DNA from: a bacterium
GTDB lineage: Bacteria > Bdellovibrionota_C > UBA2361 > RFPC01
DNA: 45,421 nt
Assembly: GCA_009926305.1 (NCBI GenBank)
Contig: RFPC01000011.1
Span: forward strand, 1 to 45,421
Reading direction: 5' to 3'
The translations under genes and the position numbers were made by a program. Numbering within the stretch: position 1 is the first letter of the stretch; each line of letters starts with the position of its first letter. The notes under the pieces were generated by a model, which was not told the origin of the DNA, did no database searches, and was given only the letters and a program-made list of their open reading frames with translations. Below, in pieces: positions 42,807 through 45,421 of the stretch.

Positions 42807-43982
42807 ATGGGAATAGATACCGTTACTCTGTCCGACATTACTCAGGTTGACAGCTTTATAGCATTTTGGAGCTTGTTAGTTGATGTATGGCGCTATGGGC
42901 TTATGGGAATTGATATTGGTCGCATTCTCACCGCCCTCCTTATCTTTTCGATTTTTCTTCTGATTAGAGGGCTTTTCAGCAAGTACGTTCTGGCGCGACT
43001 GCAAAAAATTAGCTCGAGAACTGATACCATGATGGATGATAAGTTAATCGAGGCAATTATTCCGCCCCTCCACTTTGTTCCAGTGATAGCGGGGCTCTTT
43101 GTTTCCACGCAGTATCTGGGATTAGATGAGCCCTTAGCCGGACTATTGGGAAAAGTTATTCGTAGCTTGATTGTGTTCACTATCTTTTGGGCTCTTTATC
43201 GTGCGCTTGAACCACTGAGCCACCTTCTTCGCGGTTTGGAAAAGATTCTCACAAAAATGATGGTCCAGTGGGTCTTCAAAGTCCTTAGAGTCGTGGTGAT
43301 ATTTGTGGGTGGTGCAGTCGTACTTGAGATATGGGGTATTCGCATCGGGCCTCTGTTAGCAGGGTTAGGATTGTTTGGTGCTGCCGTAGCGCTTGGTGCG
43401 CAAGATCTCTTCAAAAACTTGATAGCAGGAGTAACTGTTATCAGCGAGAAGAGATTTCAGCCCGGTGAGTGGATTAAAGTTGAGGGTGTTGTTGAAGGCA
43501 CAGTGGAAGACATCGGATTTCGGTCGACCAAGATTCGTCGTTTTGATAAAGCTCCGGTTCATGTGCCAAATTCTAGTCTTGCGGATGCAGTCGTCACAAA
43601 TTTCAGTCGAATGACCCATCGGAGAATCTATTGGAAGTTAGGTGTTGAGTACAAGACGACCGTCGAACAGCTTAAGATTATCAGGGATGAGATTGAGAGT
43701 TATGTAAAAGAGAATAAAGACTTTGAGTCCTCCGAGAATGTTTCAACATTTGTGAGAGTCGATAGCTTTGGACCGTCTTCAATCGACTTCCTCGTTTATT
43801 GTTTCACCAAGACTACGATTTGGGGAGAATGGTTGGAGGTAAAGGAGCAGCTTGCTCTCGCAATCAAAGATATTGTTGAGAAGAAAGCGAAAGCCGGCTT
43901 CGCTTTTCCCTCACAGTCTCTATATGTTGAAAAGTTTGCAGGCGAGCTGCCTGAAGTATTTATACCGCCACAACATAACTAG
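42807..43982 (+). CDS. MscS-family mechanosensitive ion channel
   Basis: 391 residues. Several membrane helices (about 34-55, 84-98, 105-128, 150-195), then the MscS core: the pore helix GLGLFGAAVALGAQDLFKNLIAG, and the middle beta domain with FQPGEWIKVEGVVEGTVEDIGFRSTKIRRFDKAPVHVPNSSL. These channels open under membrane tension and release osmolytes. Strong AAGGAG eight bases before the ATG. Longer at the N-terminus than E. coli MscS (286), like the larger family members. Stands alone. Confidence 0.92.
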   Translation: MGIDTVTLSDITQVDSFIAFWSLLVDVWRYGLMGIDIGRILTALLIFSIFLLIRGLFSKYVLARLQKISSRTDTMMDDKLIEAIIPPLHFVPVIAGLFVSTQYLGLDEPLAGLLGKVIRSLIVFTIFWALYRALEPLSHLLRGLEKILTKMMVQWVFKVLRVVVIFVGGAVVLEIWGIRIGPLLAGLGLFGAAVALGAQDLFKNLIAGVTVISEKRFQPGEWIKVEGVVEGTVEDIGFRSTKIRRFDKAPVHVPNSSLADAVVTNFSRMTHRRIYWKLGVEYKTTVEQLKIIRDEIESYVKENKDFESSENVSTFVRVDSFGPSSIDFLVYCFTKTTIWGEWLEVKEQLALAIKDIVEKKAKAGFAFPSQSLYVEKFAGELPEVFIPPQHN

Positions 43983-44036
43983 AAAGCAACCGTAAATCAC
44001 ACATGGTTTAGGGATGGAATCATTCGTGTTGTAGTT

Positions 44037-44402
44037 CTAGTTTGAGTCATTGAGGGTCTTTTTAATCTCAGCAACATTTCTATTATAAGGATAATGTGCT
44101 AGTTCTCGATTAAATGCAGCCTCTGCTTCTTCTCGTTTCCCGAGCTGATATAAGCATAAACCCTTTACAAGCTCGAGATTCTCTCTTCTGATATCAATAT
44201 GTTCGGCAAGATGAATGCAATCAAGTCCAGCTGTTGGACAGATCTGAGCTTGACGTAGTGCCTGAGAGATAAGACGCTCTACATCAATTTCAGAGCATTC
44301 TTTTTTGGATCTAATATAGAGAATATTATCTGAAATGTGCATGATATCGCTGTCCTCTTTATCGGATATCGGTATTCTGTCTTTTGCCAATACTTCACCC
44401 AT
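44037..44402 (-). CDS. Small TPR-like protein
   Basis: 121 residues. The end (LVKGLCLYQLGKREEAEAAFNRELAHYP) is one clear TPR helix pair at about 78-105; the middle AGLDCIHLAEHIDIRRENLEL is probably another. The N-terminus has no signal. Two cysteines lie in the middle. Lies leftward, 95 bases after the rfbH stop in the same direction. Function not readable beyond protein-protein contact. Confidence 0.65.
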   Translation of the reverse strand: MGEVLAKDRIPISDKEDSDIMHISDNILYIRSKKECSEIDVERLISQALRQAQICPTAGLDCIHLAEHIDIRRENLELVKGLCLYQLGKREEAEAAFNRELAHYPYNRNVAEIKKTLNDSN

Positions 44403-44497
44403 TTAGATGAAAAGGCTGTCCAGAAAGGATTCGATAAACCAATGCTCCAGAATAGCCCGGGTAAATCCAGAGATTCCTAGTAATTACAAGATCTTAT

Positions 44498-45421
44498 TCA
44501 TATTCGGAAGTTTGATCTGAGCCCTTCCCTGAACGTCTCAATAACGAATTCAAGCATTTCTCGAGTCAGTCCTGGATAAACACCGATCCAGAAGCATTGA
44601 TTCATTACAAAATCACAATTACGCAACTCTCCGATAATTCGGTGTTGAATATTGCGATATGCAGGTTGCTTTATGAGATTTCCTCCAAAAAGCAGTCGGG
44701 TAGCAATTTGTTTATTGTTTAAGTAAGCAACGACATCGTTGCGACAAAAAGGGGCAGACTCACGAATAGAAATTGGGAAGCCAAACCAGCTCGGATCACT
44801 ATGCTGGGTGGCTTCTGGCAAAATGAGGTACTCCTCGAGCTCACGTAGTCCTGCACAGAGAAACGAGAAATTATCTTTCCGCTTCTGGATAAAATCTGAG
44901 ACCTTAGTCAGTTGCGCCAGTCCAATTGCTGCTTGCATGTCAGTGAGTTTTAGATTGTAGCCAATATGAGAATAGATATATTTATGATCATATCCTTCTG
45001 GGAGCTCTCCCATCTTCCAACAAAACCTTTTGCCACATGTATTATCCTTTCCAGGCTCGCACCAGCAGTCTCTGCCCCAGTCGCGAAAAGACTCCACAAG
45101 TTTTTTTAACGTTGGACTATTCATCAGAACGCACCCTCCTTCGCCCATTGTTAAATGGTGAGCAGGGTAGAAGCTTAAGGTTGCGAGGTCCCCATAGGTT
45201 CCAGCAAGTTTTCCTTTGTACGTGGAGCCAAGCGCATCGCATGTGTCTTCAATAAGCCAAAGATCATGCTCTTTGGCAAAGTTAGAGACGGTCTCAACGT
45301 CAAAAGGATTACCAAGGGTGTGAGCAATCATAATCGCTTTGCTCTTCTCTGATAGTGCTTCTTTCAAATATCTGACATCTATGTTGTATGTAGGGATTTC
45401 AATATCTACAAAAACTGGGAC
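44498..45421 (-). CDS. rfbH: RfbH-like CDP-4-keto-6-deoxyglucose-3-dehydrase, 5' end outside window
   Basis: 307 residues are visible; the reading frame is open to the right edge, where the first residues read [16 protein letters not shown], so the start lies beyond the window. This is the DegT/DnrJ/EryC1 family, RfbH (E1) branch. [14 protein letters not shown] has His where aminotransferases have the PLP-binding Lys, as in E1 dehydrases. The cysteine-rich [22 protein letters not shown] segment includes probable 2Fe-2S ligands. Later blocks [16 protein letters not shown] and [13 protein letters not shown] complete the match. E1 with its reductase makes 3,6-dideoxyhexoses for O-antigen. A larger sugar locus probably continues to the right. 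Confidence 0.92.
   Translation of the reverse strand, partial: VPVFVDIEIPTYNIDVRYLKEALSEKSKAIMIAHTLGNPFDVETVSNFAKEHDLWLIEDTCDALGSTYKGKLAGTYGDLATLSFYPAHHLTMGEGGCVLMNSPTLKKLVESFRDWGRDCWCEPGKDNTCGKRFCWKMGELPEGYDHKYIYSHIGYNLKLTDMQAAIGLAQLTKVSDFIQKRKDNFSFLCAGLRELEEYLILPEATQHSDPSWFGFPISIRESAPFCRNDVVAYLNNKQIATRLLFGGNLIKQPAYRNIQHRIIGELRNCDFVMNQCFWIGVYPGLTREMLEFVIETFREGLRSNFRI

Overview
The window looks like chromosome from a Gram-negative, LPS-making bacterium of moderate GC. Evidence for this is a lipid A/Kdo block (MsbA-like exporter, waaA, lpxK), MEP-pathway ispG, AsmA and MscS proteins, an RfbH sugar dehydrase and several lipoproteins. The mix (CheX, a YaaA homologue, short operons with ATG/GTG/TTG starts, many unrecognised large proteins) would suit the former deltaproteobacterial groups (Bdellovibrionota, SAR324 and similar). 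No rRNA or other taxonomic marker is present, so this placement is inference. I saw no tRNA, rRNA, CRISPR array, integrase, transposase or att site.

Layout. 1-5.6 kb: a TVP38/flavin disulfide reductase fusion (cut by the left edge), a YaaA homologue, a CheX-like protein and an asmA-ridA pair. 5.9-10.1 kb: lipid A operon (ABC exporter, waaA, lpxK). 10.1-12.7 kb: a RibBA-like protein that has lost the catalytic residues of both halves, followed by an HD phosphohydrolase. 12.9-18.1 kb: small hypotheticals, a DUF5989 membrane peptide, a MerR-like regulator, a phosphodiester glycosidase-like protein behind a structured leader with a strong intrinsic terminator, a coiled-coil protein and a PRTase. 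18.3-21.6 kb: ispG and a large membrane-anchored pseudokinase-like protein.

21.6-31.7 kb is a leftward block that I read as the core of an F-type (MPF_F, tra-like) type IV secretion system. In transcription order it has a small exported protein, then TraL-, TraE-, TraK- and TraB-like proteins, two lipoproteins (TraV position), a TraC/VirB4-like ATPase, a third lipoprotein, a one-TM protein, a PH-domain membrane protein, a coiled-coil SH3 protein and an M23 endopeptidase. The L-E-K-B-(V)-C order matches F-like systems. No recognisable pilin, TraU/W/N/F/H/G, relaxase or coupling protein is in the window. A divergent arylsulfotransferase-like gene sits at its head.

33.5-42.7 kb is a block of unrecognised genes. 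Its centrepiece is a 1506-residue cytosolic-looking protein with an N-terminal HExxH (M48-like) region and a C-terminal AarF/ADCK-like kinase region, coupled to a 107-residue protein. A HEAT-repeat protein and an FHA protein follow. Lying next to the secretion block, these are effector candidates by inference only. The window ends with an MscS channel, a TPR protein and rfbH (cut by the right edge).
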